A stretch of 64,000 nucleotides of DNA from Rhodopseudomonas palustris (GCF_003226555.1 NZ_QKQS01000023.1:206858-270857), one strand, 5' to 3'. Positions 8,351-17,689 are shown, counted from the stretch's first letter. Notes: generated from the letters alone by a model not told the origin. Made by a program: numbers and translations.

Positions 8351-9196
8351 TCAGAATCCGCGCGCCAGCTCGAACATCTCGTTCTCGAGCTTGGGCCGGA
8401 GCTTGAAGATTTCGTCGATCAGCGCTTCCGCCGGGGGCTGGCCGGCGGCCTCGACGACCTTGGCCTTCTCTGCGCGCGGGGTCGGCGCGAACACGCGCTT
8501 CACCACCGTCGGCGAGCCGCGCAGGCCGCACTTCTGGATATCCTCGACGCCGGCATCCTGCGCGCTCCACTTCACCACCTCGGCGCGGGCGGCGTTGAGC
8601 GCATTGATCATCGAGCCGCGGCGCACCTGATTGGTGCCTTCCAGCATGGTGATCAGGCACGGCAGATTGCTACGCAGCACCTGCACGCCGCCTTCGGAGC
8701 GGCGCTCGACTTCGATGGTGCGGGCTTCGAGGTCCAGGGAAGAGACCTTCGAGACGTAGGTGAGCTGCAGGAAGTCGAGCCGCTTGCAGATGCCAGGGCC
8801 GACCTGGGCGGTGTCGCCGTCGATAGTCTGCTTGCCGGTGAACACCACATCGACGGCGCCGAAGGTCGAGCCGATCTTACGGATTGCCGCGGCGAGCGCA
8901 TAGCTGGTGGCGAGCGTATCAGAGCCGGCGAAGAACCGATCGGTCAGCAGCACGGCGCGGTTGGCCCCGATGGTGAGCGCCTTGCGCAAGGAGTCCTCGG
9001 CGGTCGGCGGGCCCATCGTCAGCACGGTGACTTCGCCGCCGAAATTGTCGCGCAGCCGCAGCGCCTCTTCGAGCGCGAACAGATCGTAGGGATTGATGAT
9101 CGTCGGCACGCCCTGGCGCATGATCGTATTGGTGACCGGATGCACGCGGATCTGGGCCGAGTCCGGAACCTGCTTGATACAGACGACGATATGCAT
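8351..9196 (-). CDS. fixA: FixA electron-transfer flavoprotein beta subunit
   Basis: The product has 281 residues from the ATG at 9196, where the protein begins with the conserved MHIVVCIKQVPD of the ETF beta family. A longer reading frame exists upstream but crosses the sigma-54 promoter. VVFTGKQTIDGDTAQVGP is a further ETF beta signature. FixA forms the NAD-binding half of the FixAB flavoprotein that starts electron bifurcation toward nitrogenase. It is the first gene of fixABCX and is preceded by its own NifA/sigma-54 control elements. Confidence 0.95.
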   Translation of the reverse strand: MHIVVCIKQVPDSAQIRVHPVTNTIMRQGVPTIINPYDLFALEEALRLRDNFGGEVTVLTMGPPTAEDSLRKALTIGANRAVLLTDRFFAGSDTLATSYALAAAIRKIGSTFGAVDVVFTGKQTIDGDTAQVGPGICKRLDFLQLTYVSKVSSLDLEARTIEVERRSEGGVQVLRSNLPCLITMLEGTNQVRRGSMINALNAARAEVVKWSAQDAGVEDIQKCGLRGSPTVVKRVFAPTPRAEKAKVVEAAGQPPAEALIDEIFKLRPKLENEMFELARGF

Positions 9197-9245
9197 GGAG
9201 TGGCTCCGCGCTTGCTGACAGTAGCTTGACGACGGAGACGTATGA

Positions 9246-9260
9246 GCAAGCCTCGTACCA
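9246..9260 (-). promoter_or_regulatory. Sigma-54 promoter of fixABCX
   Basis: On the minus strand the sequence reads TGGTAC-N5-TTGC, one mismatch from the TGGCAC-N5-TTGC consensus. The -12 element lies 50 bases upstream of the fixA start codon. A NifA site lies about 105 bases further upstream, and a terminator separates this promoter from nifW. Confidence 0.8.
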
Positions 9261-9364
9261 ACTTTTCCGAGACAAAGAATATCGCGACAAACCAATCACT
9301 TGCCATGATCAGCCGGGATCGTTACCGGCGCTTCCGAGGGTTGCAATCCGACAACCGCGACACT

Positions 9365-9380
9365 TGTCGGGAAGGCGACA
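9365..9380. promoter_or_regulatory. NifA upstream activator site for fixABCX
   Basis: A perfect TGT-N10-ACA lies about 105 bases upstream of the -24 element of the fixA promoter, a normal distance for NifA acting by DNA looping. Confidence 0.75.
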
Positions 9381-9475
9381 GCGGCGTGACCGACCAGACA
9401 TTTCACGGGCGCGTGAAATCGCGCGACGAACACAACGCGGATGTGAGAAAGCGCAGCAGCCGGCCGCAGCAAAGC

Positions 9476-9499
9476 GGCCCGCCGCGAGAGCGACGGGCC
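9476..9499 (-). terminator. Terminator after nifW
   Basis: A 10-bp stem (9476-9485 with 9490-9499, one wobble pair, four-base loop) is followed on the minus strand by GCTTTGC. It lies 25 bases beyond the nifW stop and ends the hesB-nifUSVW transcript before the fixABCX promoter. Confidence 0.6.
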
Positions 9500-9523
9500 G
9501 GCGATGGCGAAGAGATCGCGTGG

Positions 9524-9874
9524 TTATTTCAGTGCGTCGAGCGGGACGAAGGCCGGACGCTTCGGCGTCTTCGGTGCCACCGCGTCCTTCAGCACCTTGA
9601 ACACGCGCTCATCGAGCGGCGAGGACGCGACGAAGTCGGCATAGGCCCGCTCCAGCACCGCCTTGCAGCGCGCCGCGGCTTCATCGCCCGGCAGATGCTC
9701 AAGATCCTCGCCGGCCAAATACTGGCCCATGCGCCGAAGGATGTGCAGCCGGGCGACGTTGAGCAGCTTGGGATCGTAACCGACGCCGAGCAGCTCGAAG
9801 AACTCCTCGGCGGAGCCCGCACGCTGCAGCCGGGCGACGATGTCGGCGGGTTCGGTGACGGCAGATACGCTCAT
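9524..9874 (-). CDS. nifW: NifW nitrogenase-protective protein
   Basis: The 116-residue protein matches NifW in length and in conserved segments such as AEEFFELLGVGYDPKLLNVARLHILRR and AYADFV near the middle. NifW binds the MoFe protein during P-cluster and FeMo-cofactor maturation and is linked to oxygen protection. It follows nifV by 29 bases and is the last gene before a terminator. No unusual residues were noted. Confidence 0.93.
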   Translation of the reverse strand: MSVSAVTEPADIVARLQRAGSAEEFFELLGVGYDPKLLNVARLHILRRMGQYLAGEDLEHLPGDEAAARCKAVLERAYADFVASSPLDERVFKVLKDAVAPKTPKRPAFVPLDALK

Positions 9875-9903
9875 CTCGATCTCCTTGGGTCTGTTGTCGC
9901 CGG

Positions 9904-11100
9904 TTAGGCGCAGGTGGTGAGCGTCCGCTCTCGGACCTCGCGCCAGATTGCGATCAGTGTCTCGTTGCCGACCGGACCCTTGTGGGTGACCGCATAACGG
10001 CGGACCTGGGCCAGAATTCCCTGAGCCTCGTCCGCGGTCGCCGGCAGATCCAGCTTGGCGAGCGACGAGGTGATCGCCGACAGCCCGGAATGCTTGCCGA
10101 TGACGATACGGTTGCAGCGGCCGAACAGGTTCGGATCGAGCGACTGATAGGTCCGCTGATCCTTGAGCAGGCCGTCGACGTGAATGCCTGACTCATGGGT
10201 GAAGACATGCTCACCGACGATCGCCTTGTTGAGCGGAATGCTACGGGCTGCCGCAGTTGCAACGAGATCGGCGACATTGCCGAGTTCCGACAGCACGATG
10301 CCGGTGTCGCGGCCATAGAGCTGTTTCAGCGCCACCGCGACCTCTTCGAGCGGCGCGTTTCCGGCACGTTCGCCGAGGCCGATCACCGTCACCGAGGCGT
10401 GGCTGGCGCCGGCGCGCAACGCCGCCAGCGTGTTGGCGGTGGCGAGGCCGAGATCGTCGTGGCCATGGAATTCCAGCTCGAGGTCGGTCGAGGCGCGAAG
10501 CGTCGCGAGCAGCGCATGGCTGGAGAACGGGTCGAGCACACTCAAGGTATCGGCGATCCGAAAGCGACGCGCGCCGGACGCCTTTGCGGCGGCGATCACT
10601 TCGGCGAGAAATTCAGGATCGGCGCGGGAGGAATCCTCGCCGCCGACCGCGACATCGAGGCCGCGGTCTCGGGCATAGCCGACCACGCGCTTGACGGTCT
10701 CGATCGCATTCGAGCGCAGGCCGCCGAGCTTGGCGGCGATCTGCACATCCGACACCGGGACCGAAACGTTGACCATCGAGACGCCGGCCTTCAGCGCGGC
10801 ATCGACGTCTTCGGTGCGCATCCGGCACCACGCAATCGTCGTCAGCGGCAGGCCGGCTTCGACGATGGCGCGGATCGCCGCAATCTCGTCGGCGCCCATC
10901 GCCGGTGTCCCAGCCTCGATCTCCGGCACACCGGCACGCGCGAGCGCGCACGCGATCGCCACCTTCTCGGCCGTCGAGAACGCCACCCCGGGCGCCTGCT
11001 CGCCGTCACGCAGCGTGGTGTCGTTGAGTGCGATCGGCGCGCTCTGAAAACCGCCGCGAGACGGATCCGGACGGATGATCTCAGACTTGTTCTCAGACAT
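9904..11100 (-). CDS. nifV: NifV homocitrate synthase
   Basis: The enzyme condenses acetyl-CoA and 2-oxoglutarate to R-homocitrate, the organic ligand of FeMo-cofactor. The product has 398 residues from the ATG at 11100. An N-terminal [16 protein letters not shown] is the DRE-TIM metallolyase signature, and [11 protein letters not shown] is the metal-binding HxH region of this family. The length is normal for NifV. Its start overlaps the end of nifS by 8 bases, indicating translational coupling. Confidence 0.95.
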   Translation of the reverse strand: MSENKSEIIRPDPSRGGFQSAPIALNDTTLRDGEQAPGVAFSTAEKVAIACALARAGVPEIEAGTPAMGADEIAAIRAIVEAGLPLTTIAWCRMRTEDVDAALKAGVSMVNVSVPVSDVQIAAKLGGLRSNAIETVKRVVGYARDRGLDVAVGGEDSSRADPEFLAEVIAAAKASGARRFRIADTLSVLDPFSSHALLATLRASTDLELEFHGHDDLGLATANTLAALRAGASHASVTVIGLGERAGNAPLEEVAVALKQLYGRDTGIVLSELGNVADLVATAAARSIPLNKAIVGEHVFTHESGIHVDGLLKDQRTYQSLDPNLFGRCNRIVIGKHSGLSAITSSLAKLDLPATADEAQGILAQVRRYAVTHKGPVGNETLIAIWREVRERTLTTCA

Positions 11101-12325
11101 GGGTTGTTCCTTGCGCACTTCCTGACGAACGTCCGATCGGCTGCGGAGCATCGTCGACACCGAACGGCGAAATCGCCCGCAGCTTCGCGACCACGGCGGG
11201 AACGACTTCCAGAACACGGTCGATGTCGGCATCGGTGTTGTCGCGCGACAGCGAGAACCGCACCCCGCCGCGGATCGCGTCTTCGGCGACCTGCATCGCC
11301 ATGAGCACGTGCGACGGCTCGAACGAGCCGGTGGCGCAGGCCGAGCCCATCGACGCGGCGATGCTGGAACGGTCGAGCAGCGTGATGATCGCCTCGCTGT
11401 CGATGAACGAGAACGCGATATTCGATGTGTTGGGCAGCCGCTCGGCGCGCGCGCCGACCGCGACGCAATGATCGACTCGCGCCAGGATCTCGCGTTCGAG
11501 GCGATCACGTAGGGCCCGCACCCGGATGTCCTCGTCGGCCATCGCGGCCGCGGCGAGTTCGGCGGCGATGCCGAGACCGACGATGCCCGGTACGTTCTCG
11601 GTGCCGGCGCGTCGACCGCGCTCCTGCTGGCCGCCTTTGATCTGCGGTCTGAAACGAATGCCGTTCCGGACGTACAGCGCGCCGACGCCCTTCGGACCGT
11701 GGAACTTGTGGCCGGACAGCGACAGCATATCGATCATCGTCGACTGCAAATCGATCGGGCACTTGCCGACCGCCTGCACCGCGTCGGTGTGGAACAGCGC
11801 ACCGACCTCCTTGGCGAGCTCGGCGAGATCGGCCACCGGTTGGATCACGCCGGTCTCGTTGTTGGCCCACATGATCGACGCGATGGCGACACGGTCCGTC
11901 ATCGCTTCACGATAGGCCACAATATCGAGCCGCCCCTGACGGTCGACCGGGATCAGATGGACCCGGATGCCCTTGTTCTTTTCCAGCCAGGCGCACAGCG
12001 ACAGTACCGCCGGATGCTCCACCGCCGAGATGATCACTTCGCGTCGGCGCGGTGCTGCTTCGAGCGCCGACAGGATTGCGGCGTTGTTGCTCTCGGTGCC
12101 GCCCGAGGTGAAGATCAGCTCGTGCGGCTGCGCGGCGCCGAGCAGCGCCTGCACGCGCTCGCGCGCGCGCTTGACCGCAAGCGCGGCATGGCCGCCAAGC
12201 GCGTATTTGGATGACGGGTTGCCGTAGTACAGCGAAAAATAAGGCAGCATCGCTTCGACGACGCGCGGATCGGTCCGCGTCGTTGCATTGGCGTCGAGAT
12301 AGACGATGTCTGCCGGCTCGGTCAT
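11093..12325 (-). CDS. nifS: NifS cysteine desulfurase
   Basis: This PLP enzyme takes sulfur from cysteine for Fe-S assembly on NifU. From the ATG at 12325 the protein is 410 residues. The PLP-binding lysine is at about 207 in [12 protein letters not shown], and the persulfide-forming cysteine at about 330 in [13 protein letters not shown]. The start is favoured because it begins the conserved core (YLDANATT) and overlaps the nifU stop by four bases (ATGA-type coupling). It is class I NifS/IscS type in length and motif order. Confidence 0.96.
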   Translation of the reverse strand: MTEPADIVYLDANATTRTDPRVVEAMLPYFSLYYGNPSSKYALGGHAALAVKRARERVQALLGAAQPHELIFTSGGTESNNAAILSALEAAPRRREVIISAVEHPAVLSLCAWLEKNKGIRVHLIPVDRQGRLDIVAYREAMTDRVAIASIMWANNETGVIQPVADLAELAKEVGALFHTDAVQAVGKCPIDLQSTMIDMLSLSGHKFHGPKGVGALYVRNGIRFRPQIKGGQQERGRRAGTENVPGIVGLGIAAELAAAAMADEDIRVRALRDRLEREILARVDHCVAVGARAERLPNTSNIAFSFIDSEAIITLLDRSSIAASMGSACATGSFEPSHVLMAMQVAEDAIRGGVRFSLSRDNTDADIDRVLEVVPAVVAKLRAISPFGVDDAPQPIGRSSGSAQGTTHV

Positions 12326-13311
12326 GACACCGGCACCACGCGTAGCGGCCGGCCGAACTTCTCCGCGAGCCTCGCCTGGACGCCGGACAGCGTGACCGAC
12401 GAGAGCTGGCATCCGACGCAATTACCAGTCAGCCGAACATAGACGATGTTGCCGTCGATACTGACGAATTCGCAGTCGCCGCCATCACGCTGTAGATGTG
12501 GGCGCAGCTCCTCGATCGCTTCGGCGATCAGCGCTTCCTGCGGCGGCGCATCGACCAACCCGGCCGGTGGATTTGCCGGACGCGGCGGCGTGGCCTTGGC
12601 GACGGGACGCAGATGGGCCGGCGTCGCCTTGGCAGAGAAAATATTGGCGGCCGGCGGCGGCGCGCCGTGCGGCTTCAGCTCGGTCGCGCGCGGCGCTGCG
12701 GAGCCGATCCGGTAGGCATCGTCAGCCGTAATCAGACCGTCCTCGACCATCTCGGCATTGACCCGCGCCAAGAGAGTTTCGATCTGCTTGAAGCAGGTAC
12801 TGCAGCTGCCGGCGGCTTTGGTGTAGGCGGTGACGTCGTCGAGGCTGGTCAGACGGTTGAAGCGGATGGTGCGCTCGATCATCATCTGGCCGACGCCGAG
12901 GCATTTGCAGGCCGGAGGCGCATCGGCCTCGGCCACCGCCGCTTTGCCGCGAAACGATCCAATCGCCTGCTGCAAGGCCTCGAAGGTCATTACCGCGCAG
13001 TACATCCGCTCGCGCGGCAGGTCGCCGACGTAGTCGGCAATCGCCGCGGCGCTGATGCCGCTCGCCTCGTCGATGGTCTTGCCGGAAATCATGTCGGTAA
13101 GCGCCGCCGAGGCGGCGATCGCCGAGCTGCAGCCGAACGCCTGGAAGCGGGCCTCGGCGATCCGCCCGTCGTCGGGCTCGACCTTCAGCATCAGCTTGAC
13201 GGCATCGCCCCAGACGATGCTGCCGAACCGCCCGACCGCATTGGCCTGCGGGAGCGGACCGGCGTTGGCGGAGGTGGAGAAGTGATGGTCGTACTTGCCG
13301 AAGCCGAGCAT
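12322..13311 (-). CDS. nifU: NifU Fe-S scaffold with a Cys-to-Trp change
   Basis: The 329-residue protein has the three-part NifU layout: an IscU-like N-terminal domain, a central permanent 2Fe-2S domain (cysteines at about 135, 137, 170 and 173), and a C-terminal Nfu domain with C298-x2-C301. In the IscU-like domain the second and third scaffold cysteines are present (about 61 in FGCSSAIAA and 105 in MYCAVM). The first, equivalent to Cys35 of Azotobacter NifU, is tryptophan 34 (GSIVWGDAV), encoded by TGG. The adjacent aspartate is kept. The N-terminal scaffold may therefore bind its cluster differently or rely on the Nfu domain. It sits between hesB and nifS. Confidence 0.95.
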   Translation of the reverse strand: MLGFGKYDHHFSTSANAGPLPQANAVGRFGSIVWGDAVKLMLKVEPDDGRIAEARFQAFGCSSAIAASAALTDMISGKTIDEASGISAAAIADYVGDLPRERMYCAVMTFEALQQAIGSFRGKAAVAEADAPPACKCLGVGQMMIERTIRFNRLTSLDDVTAYTKAAGSCSTCFKQIETLLARVNAEMVEDGLITADDAYRIGSAAPRATELKPHGAPPPAANIFSAKATPAHLRPVAKATPPRPANPPAGLVDAPPQEALIAEAIEELRPHLQRDGGDCEFVSIDGNIVYVRLTGNCVGCQLSSVTLSGVQARLAEKFGRPLRVVPVS

Positions 13312-13338
13312 GGTGCGCCCCTGTGGCTGTCGTTGCGC

Positions 13339-13659
13339 TTAGCCGAACGACTTGCCGCAACCGCATTTGGTGCCGGCATTGGGATTGTCGAAGGTGAAGC
13401 CCGAGCCCTCCAGACTCTCGACGAAGTCGATCGTCATGCCGGACAGCAGCGGCTGCGAGTCGGGATCGATGAACACTTTGACGCCGCCGGCTTCGACCAC
13501 CGCGTCGTCGACCCGCGGCTCGGCGTCGAGACCGATCAGATATTTGTAGCCGGCGCAGCCGCCCGCCTCGACCATGACGCGCAACCCGGCTTCGAGCTTG
13601 CCGGCGCGCGACATCGCAGCCTTCACGGCGGTCCCGGCTTGTTCGGTGAGAATGATCAT
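13339..13659 (-). CDS. hesB: HesB/IscA-type A-type Fe-S carrier
   Basis: The 106-residue protein belongs to the A-type carrier family, with the three conserved cysteines in GGCAGYKYLI and the C-terminal CGCGKSF. I chose the ATG at 13659, which begins MIILTEQA, as the longer frame runs into the promoter. It is the first gene of hesB-nifUSVW, as in many diazotrophs, and probably moves iron or Fe-S clusters between NifU and nitrogenase proteins. A second, more divergent family member lies in the nifB operon. Confidence 0.93.
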   Translation of the reverse strand: MIILTEQAGTAVKAAMSRAGKLEAGLRVMVEAGGCAGYKYLIGLDAEPRVDDAVVEAGGVKVFIDPDSQPLLSGMTIDFVESLEGSGFTFDNPNAGTKCGCGKSFG

Positions 13660-13696
13660 GGTCGGCCTCCATCGGTTAGGTCCGACATGAACAGGT

Positions 13697-13711
13697 GCAA
13701 CCGCTGTGCCA
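13697..13711 (-). promoter_or_regulatory. Sigma-54 promoter of hesB-nifUSVW
   Basis: The minus strand reads TGGCAC-N5-TTGC, a perfect -24/-12 consensus, with the -12 element 38 bases upstream of the hesB start codon. A NifA site lies 57 bases further upstream. Confidence 0.88.
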
Positions 13712-13767
13712 GCACGGGGCACAGCGGCAAGCTACTGATTTCGTGCAAAATTATCAGCACCCGACAA

Positions 13768-13783
13768 TGTCGGAGGTCCGACA
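13768..13783. promoter_or_regulatory. NifA upstream activator site for hesB-nifUSVW
   Basis: A perfect TGT-N10-ACA, internally near-symmetric (CGG-AGGT-CCG), lies 57 bases upstream of the -24 element of the hesB promoter. Confidence 0.78.
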
Positions 13784-13858
13784 TGGTCGCGAAGCCGACG
13801 GTTTCCGACAATGGATCGCAGGTTAGGGCCGGGCTTTGTCTGCTACGAGGCAGCGCTA

Positions 13859-14037
13859 ACCTCTCCCCGCTGGCGGGAAGAAGTCGATCCGGCGAAGCCG
13901 GATCGGGCGAGGGGGCGCTCCCACGAGCCCCAGCGTGCATACTGCGTGCACCGAACTACCGATCATGACTATCAGCGCTCGGCCCTGTGGTGATGCCCCC
14001 TCATCCCACCCTTCTCCCCGCACGCGGGGAGAAGGAG
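13859..14037. repeat. Composite inverted repeat downstream of nifQ (copy 1)
   Basis: This 179-base element begins with ACCTCTCCCCGC and ends with the hairpin TTCTCCCCGC-AC-GCGGGGAGAA. Between them are GATCCGGC...GCCGGATCGGG, GAGGGGGCGC and, inverted, GCCCCCTCATCCCACCC. A very similar composite lies at 23729-23917. The terminal hairpin probably ends the nifH-nifQ transcript. The rest of the gap up to 13697 holds the hesB control region. Confidence 0.75.
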
Positions 14038-14073
14038 CTCGCCGTGCATGCGGCAACCATTCCTAACGCTAAC

Positions 14074-14781
14074 TCACGACACGACCGCCCGTCGTTCGAC
14101 TTCGCGGCGGCGCGCTGCCATTCGGCTTTCGCCGCTCTCTTCGCCGAAGCACTCGGCGAAGTCGCCGCATTGCGAGCAGACCGGGGTGCTACACATCACC
14201 ATACCGTCGTCTTCGCAGAGCTTGCGGTAGAAGAACCGCTTCCAGCGCATGTTGCGGGTGTTGTCGCGGGCCAGCGGCTCGAAATGCCGCATCAGCAGCC
14301 GGCTCAGTTCGGCGCGATTGCGCAGGCCGAGATCTTCCCACAGATGCTCCGGCTGCATCGCCCGGCGCGCCACCATCGCGGCGAGCCAGCGTCCGACATC
14401 GCCGCTGGTCGAACGATGCTTCAGCAGCAGATCGCGGACCATCGCGGCTTCCTCGTCCTCCTCGTGCTCGCCGACCGCCAGCACCGACAGCAGCACCGAG
14501 ACGTGCGGGAACCAGCCGACGATCAGGCCGACGAAATCGTCAGCCGTCAGCCCGCTGGACTCGGTGATCGAGCCCGGCTCGGTGAGGGCGACCGACAGGA
14601 TCGAGGCCAGCACATGGCGATCGAACGCACGGTCGTCATCGATCTGCGCCTCCGCCGGCGTGCAGCCGGTCAGCGCCCGGTACACCACCGCCGGCGAGGA
14701 CGCGAAGCTCGACGCCGTCACGCGCAGCGGCAGTGCCGCCGCCGCTGCACCTGCCGTCTGGATTCCCGCCGCGCCGAGCAT
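14074..14781 (-). CDS. nifQ: NifQ molybdenum donor for FeMo-cofactor
   Basis: From the ATG at 14781 (AAGGGAG ribosome-binding site close upstream) the protein is 235 residues. The C-terminal C-x4-C-x2-C-x5-C motif (cysteines at about 197, 202, 205 and 211, in MCSTPVCSQCGDFAEC) is the NifQ signature and carries a Mo-Fe-S cluster. NifQ delivers molybdenum to the NifEN/NifH assembly complex. It overlaps no other gene and is last in the nifH operon, just after fdxB. The N-terminal 40 residues are Ala-rich and poorly conserved. Confidence 0.93.
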   Translation of the reverse strand: MLGAAGIQTAGAAAAALPLRVTASSFASSPAVVYRALTGCTPAEAQIDDDRAFDRHVLASILSVALTEPGSITESSGLTADDFVGLIVGWFPHVSVLLSVLAVGEHEEDEEAAMVRDLLLKHRSTSGDVGRWLAAMVARRAMQPEHLWEDLGLRNRAELSRLLMRHFEPLARDNTRNMRWKRFFYRKLCEDDGMVMCSTPVCSQCGDFAECFGEESGESRMAARRREVERRAVVS

Positions 14782-14798
14782 GTCCGTCGCTCCCTTGC

Positions 14799-15110
14799 TT
14801 ACAGCCCGAGTTCGCTGGCCTTGACGTGGGTCTGGCATGCCTTCGGACAGACCCGGACGCAGGCCGAGCAGCCGATGCAGTTGCCGGCCGCGTCCAGCAC
14901 CATCACCTTGCGGACGAATTCCTCGTCGTCGTCATCGTCGTCGAGCGAACAGGAAACCAGCTCGCCGTCCTCGTTGACGCCCATCAGATGCATCACGTCG
15001 CGCGAGCACACCTTGTGACAACGGCCGCAGCCGATGCACTTCTTGTCGTCGATCGCGGTGAGATAAGTCGGTTCCCACGGCTGACCGTCGCGGGTGGAGA
15101 AAATCGCCAT
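14799..15110 (-). CDS. fdxB: Nif-specific ferredoxin III (FdxB)
   Basis: The 103-residue protein has two cysteine clusters, KKCIGCGRCHKVCSRD and NCIGCSACVRVCPKAC, giving two 4Fe-4S centres. They are separated by an insert with an acidic run (six aspartates then two glutamates) near residue 60. This matches the nif-associated ferredoxin III family found between nifX and nifQ. It likely provides electrons for cofactor synthesis or for nitrogenase itself. The gene is 59 bases after the CCE_0567-type gene. Confidence 0.92.
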   Translation of the reverse strand: MAIFSTRDGQPWEPTYLTAIDDKKCIGCGRCHKVCSRDVMHLMGVNEDGELVSCSLDDDDDDEEFVRKVMVLDAAGNCIGCSACVRVCPKACQTHVKASELGL

Positions 15111-15169
15111 TGCTTGCTCCTGCGCGCGGCTCGCGGCCGCGCCGTTTGGGCTGAGGCGTTCGACCGCGT

Positions 15170-15376
15170 TCAGGCGGCTTTCGCTTCCAGCTCCTTCAAA
15201 GCCTTCCGCGCGGCTTCAAGGGCCGCGTAGGCATCCTGGGTTTCCTGCGCCACCGTCATGATGGTCTGCCAATTGATCGGCAGCTCCTCGGACAGGTCAT
15301 GCAGATTCATTTTCATCGTGGTCGCGCGGGCGGACAGTTTCTTGATCTCGGCCTTCAGCGTCTCGATGTCGGACAT
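15170..15376 (-). CDS. CCE_0567-family Rop-like small protein
   Basis: The 68-residue protein is highly helical and has the conserved block MKMNLHDLSEELP and a heptad-like Ala/Leu/Lys C-terminal helix. It matches the small helical-hairpin family represented by cyanobacterial CCE_0567, found next to nifX in many diazotrophs. Its function is not established. It may bind metal or act as a dimeric partner for the DUF269 protein encoded just upstream. It lies 19 bases after the DUF269 gene. Confidence 0.85.
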   Translation of the reverse strand: MSDIETLKAEIKKLSARATTMKMNLHDLSEELPINWQTIMTVAQETQDAYAALEAARKALKELEAKAA

Positions 15377-15395
15377 GCGGAGTCTCGCTCTTGCG

Positions 15396-15860
15396 TCAGA
15401 GGTTGGCGACGTCGGGATATTTCAGGATCATCTGCACGCCGGCTGCGACCAGCTTGTCGCCCTCCTCGGCCAGCTTGCCGAGATTGTCGAAGCCGAAGCG
15501 ATGGACGTCGCGCATGTGCTTGTTGATGACAATCAGCCGGCCGGCGCTGAGGATCAGCCGACCGAAGCCTTCGTGGTGCATCTTCATCATCGGCGACACC
15601 ATGACCTTGGTCTCGCGCTCGATCGACAGGGCGACCGCGTTGTAGAACAGCTCGAGTCGCCACAGCGTCTCCGGATCCGGATCGCCCATGATCGGGATCT
15701 CGCGGCGCTTGGCCTTGTCGACGATGAACGGCTCCAGCAGTTTGAGATCGGTCTTGCCCTCCCAGACACCGTGGGTGTCCTGGGCGCGGAGCTGCTTGAC
15801 CAATTCCTTGACGAACAGCGAGTCGAGCGCGGCGTCGGGAGCAGTGGTGGTGTCGGTCAT
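15396..15860 (-). CDS. NifX-associated protein (DUF269)
   Basis: The 154-residue product (start ATG at 15860) contains the family hallmark [22 protein letters not shown] and the later [15 protein letters not shown]269 proteins accompany NifX in almost all nif clusters and are thought to assist FeMo-cofactor assembly or MoFe protein maturation. The start follows the nifX stop almost directly; an in-frame ATG six codons upstream would overlap nifX. Its exact biochemical role is unknown. Confidence 0.9.
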   Translation of the reverse strand: MTDTTTAPDAALDSLFVKELVKQLRAQDTHGVWEGKTDLKLLEPFIVDKAKRREIPIMGDPDPETLWRLELFYNAVALSIERETKVMVSPMMKMHHEGFGRLILSAGRLIVINKHMRDVHRFGFDNLGKLAEEGDKLVAAGVQMILKYPDVANL

Positions 15861-15861
15861 G

Positions 15862-16260
15862 TCAGGCCTCGTCGGCAAAATCGAAAGTGCGTTCTTCGCC
15901 CTTCATCAGCGCCTTGCGCAGCCACGGCGGCGGTACGCCGCGTAGCACGCCCTGCAGCTTGGTGATGAGGTCGGTGATCAGCTCCGGCTGCGCCAGCTTC
16001 AGCGGATGCACCTGCGCGGCGACGACCCGCGCCGCGCCGGAGCCGCCGATCGCCGTGCAGTACATGATCGCGCAATCGCGGATCGCATCGATCTTGGCGA
16101 CCAGCTTGTCCTCGTTGCCGTCTTCCTTTTCCTCGGCGAACTGCACCGCTTCGACGAAGCGATAATCGTCGGCGGTGACTTCATAAATCGCGATGTTCCG
16201 GGCCCAGCCGAAATGCGCGTCGACGCGCGCAAGATCCTGAGTGGCGAAGGCGACTTTCAT
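15862..16260 (-). CDS. nifX: NifX FeMo-cofactor precursor carrier
   Basis: From the ATG at 16260 the protein is 132 residues. It begins [28 protein letters not shown], the NifX/NafY/NifB C-terminal-domain fold that binds NifB-co and VK-cluster. NifX carries cofactor precursors between NifB and NifEN. The C-terminus ends in [16 protein letters not shown], normal for the family. It sits 55 bases after nifN and is tightly followed by the DUF269 gene. Confidence 0.95.
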   Translation of the reverse strand: MKVAFATQDLARVDAHFGWARNIAIYEVTADDYRFVEAVQFAEEKEDGNEDKLVAKIDAIRDCAIMYCTAIGGSGAARVVAAQVHPLKLAQPELITDLITKLQGVLRGVPPPWLRKALMKGEERTFDFADEA

Positions 16261-16315
16261 GCCGGTTCTCCTGAGTTGTGCATCGGCGCTCTGCTCCGCT
16301 CGACTGCCGTCGTTG

Positions 16316-17689
16316 CTAATGAGCCGTAGCCGGCGCATCGGTCTGATCCGGACGAGCAGAGGCACTCCGCCAGCTGTTCACGTCCGGTTCCTTGATGTTG
16401 GCGATGAACAGATTGCCGATCGCGAAGATCAGATCGCGGGTGCCGCGATAGCCGACCACGACCTGATGCGCGGCGCCGAGCCGATCGAACATCGGCAGGC
16501 CCATCCGGAACAGCGGCACGCCGAGCCGTTCTGCGGCCTGGCGGCCGTGCGAATGCGTCACCAGCAGGTCGCAGTCCTCGGCGCGGCGTTCGAGATCCTC
16601 GAGATCGCCGACCAGAACCTCGTCGGTCGGCACCTGCGCCAGGACCGGCGACGTCGTCGAGGTCACCGCGGCGCTGACGGTGCAGCCCATGTCGGCGAGC
16701 CAGCCGCCGATATTCAGCAGCATGTCCGGCTCGGCGCCGATCGCGACATTCTTGCCGCCGAAATAGAAGTGACCGTCGAGCATGGCGTCGACCAGCTGGC
16801 TGCGCTGCCGGCGATATTTTGGCGGCACCGGACGGCCGCTGATCCTGGCCAGGGTCGCCATCAGCTCATCGGCGGCGGCGAGGCCGGTGAACCGCGACAG
16901 CAGCGTGAACGGCACGCCGGTCTTGGTTTCGAGCGCGACCGCGGCCTTGCGCATCTGCTCACCGAGGGCCAGCGTGTGGCCCGCGCCGCCCATCGCGGCG
17001 ACTTCCGCAACCGAGACGCCGCCATGCGTGGTCGGGGTGAAGTCGTCCGGCACGTGGCCGTCGAGCGAGCCGGAAATGTCCGGCAGGAAGGTCGGGGTCA
17101 GGCCGAAGGCTTCGATGATGTCGCGCAATTCATCGATGTCGCCCGGCGTCAGGTGACTGCCGGCCAGCACGTTGATCTTGCCGGCATCCGGCGTGGCGCC
17201 TTCAGCCGGCGCGTCGACCAGGTACTCGACGATCCGCGTCACCGTCGCGGCAAAGCCGTCTTCGAACGCGCCTTTGAAATCCGGCGTCGACACCGGCACC
17301 AGCGCGACATGCGCGAGTTCCGGATGCTTCTTGCGCACGTCCTTGATGTAGCCGTCGAGATCGTCGCCTTTGATTTCGGTGACGCCGGTAGTGCAGATCC
17401 CGATCACGTCCGGCTTGGTGCGGCCGACAATGTTGACGATCGCCTGCTCGACATTTTCAAACCCGCCGAGCACGGTGGCGACTTCGCTCATCGCGGTGGT
17501 TTGCAGCGGAATTGACTCGCGGAAGTGCCGGACGAACAGCACCAAGCCGAACGAGGTGCAGCCCTGCGAGCCATGCAGCAACGGCATGCAGTTGCGCAGG
17601 CCCATCAAAGCCAGTGCCGCGCCGAGCGGCTGGCTCATCCGCAGCGGATTGACGGTGCAGGATTTGGTCGAGGTGACGATCTGAGCCAT
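16316..17689 (-). CDS. nifN: NifN FeMo-cofactor scaffold beta subunit
   Basis: The 457-residue protein is NifK-related and pairs with NifE to form the scaffold on which the cofactor is completed. Conserved blocks include CTVNPLRMSQPLGAALALMG, LHGSQGCTSFG and GICTTGVTEIKGDD. The start at 17689 follows the nifE stop by 10 bases and gives the usual MAQIV-type N-terminus; a longer frame overlaps nifE. No truncation was seen. Confidence 0.96.
   Translation of the reverse strand: MAQIVTSTKSCTVNPLRMSQPLGAALALMGLRNCMPLLHGSQGCTSFGLVLFVRHFRESIPLQTTAMSEVATVLGGFENVEQAIVNIVGRTKPDVIGICTTGVTEIKGDDLDGYIKDVRKKHPELAHVALVPVSTPDFKGAFEDGFAATVTRIVEYLVDAPAEGATPDAGKINVLAGSHLTPGDIDELRDIIEAFGLTPTFLPDISGSLDGHVPDDFTPTTHGGVSVAEVAAMGGAGHTLALGEQMRKAAVALETKTGVPFTLLSRFTGLAAADELMATLARISGRPVPPKYRRQRSQLVDAMLDGHFYFGGKNVAIGAEPDMLLNIGGWLADMGCTVSAAVTSTTSPVLAQVPTDEVLVGDLEDLERRAEDCDLLVTHSHGRQAAERLGVPLFRMGLPMFDRLGAAHQVVVGYRGTRDLIFAIGNLFIANIKEPDVNSWRSASARPDQTDAPATAH

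Noticed and set aside
9280-9320. A second TGGCA-type candidate before fixA
   Set aside because: The -12 GC is missing, while the site at 9246-9260 fits much better and lies at a better distance.
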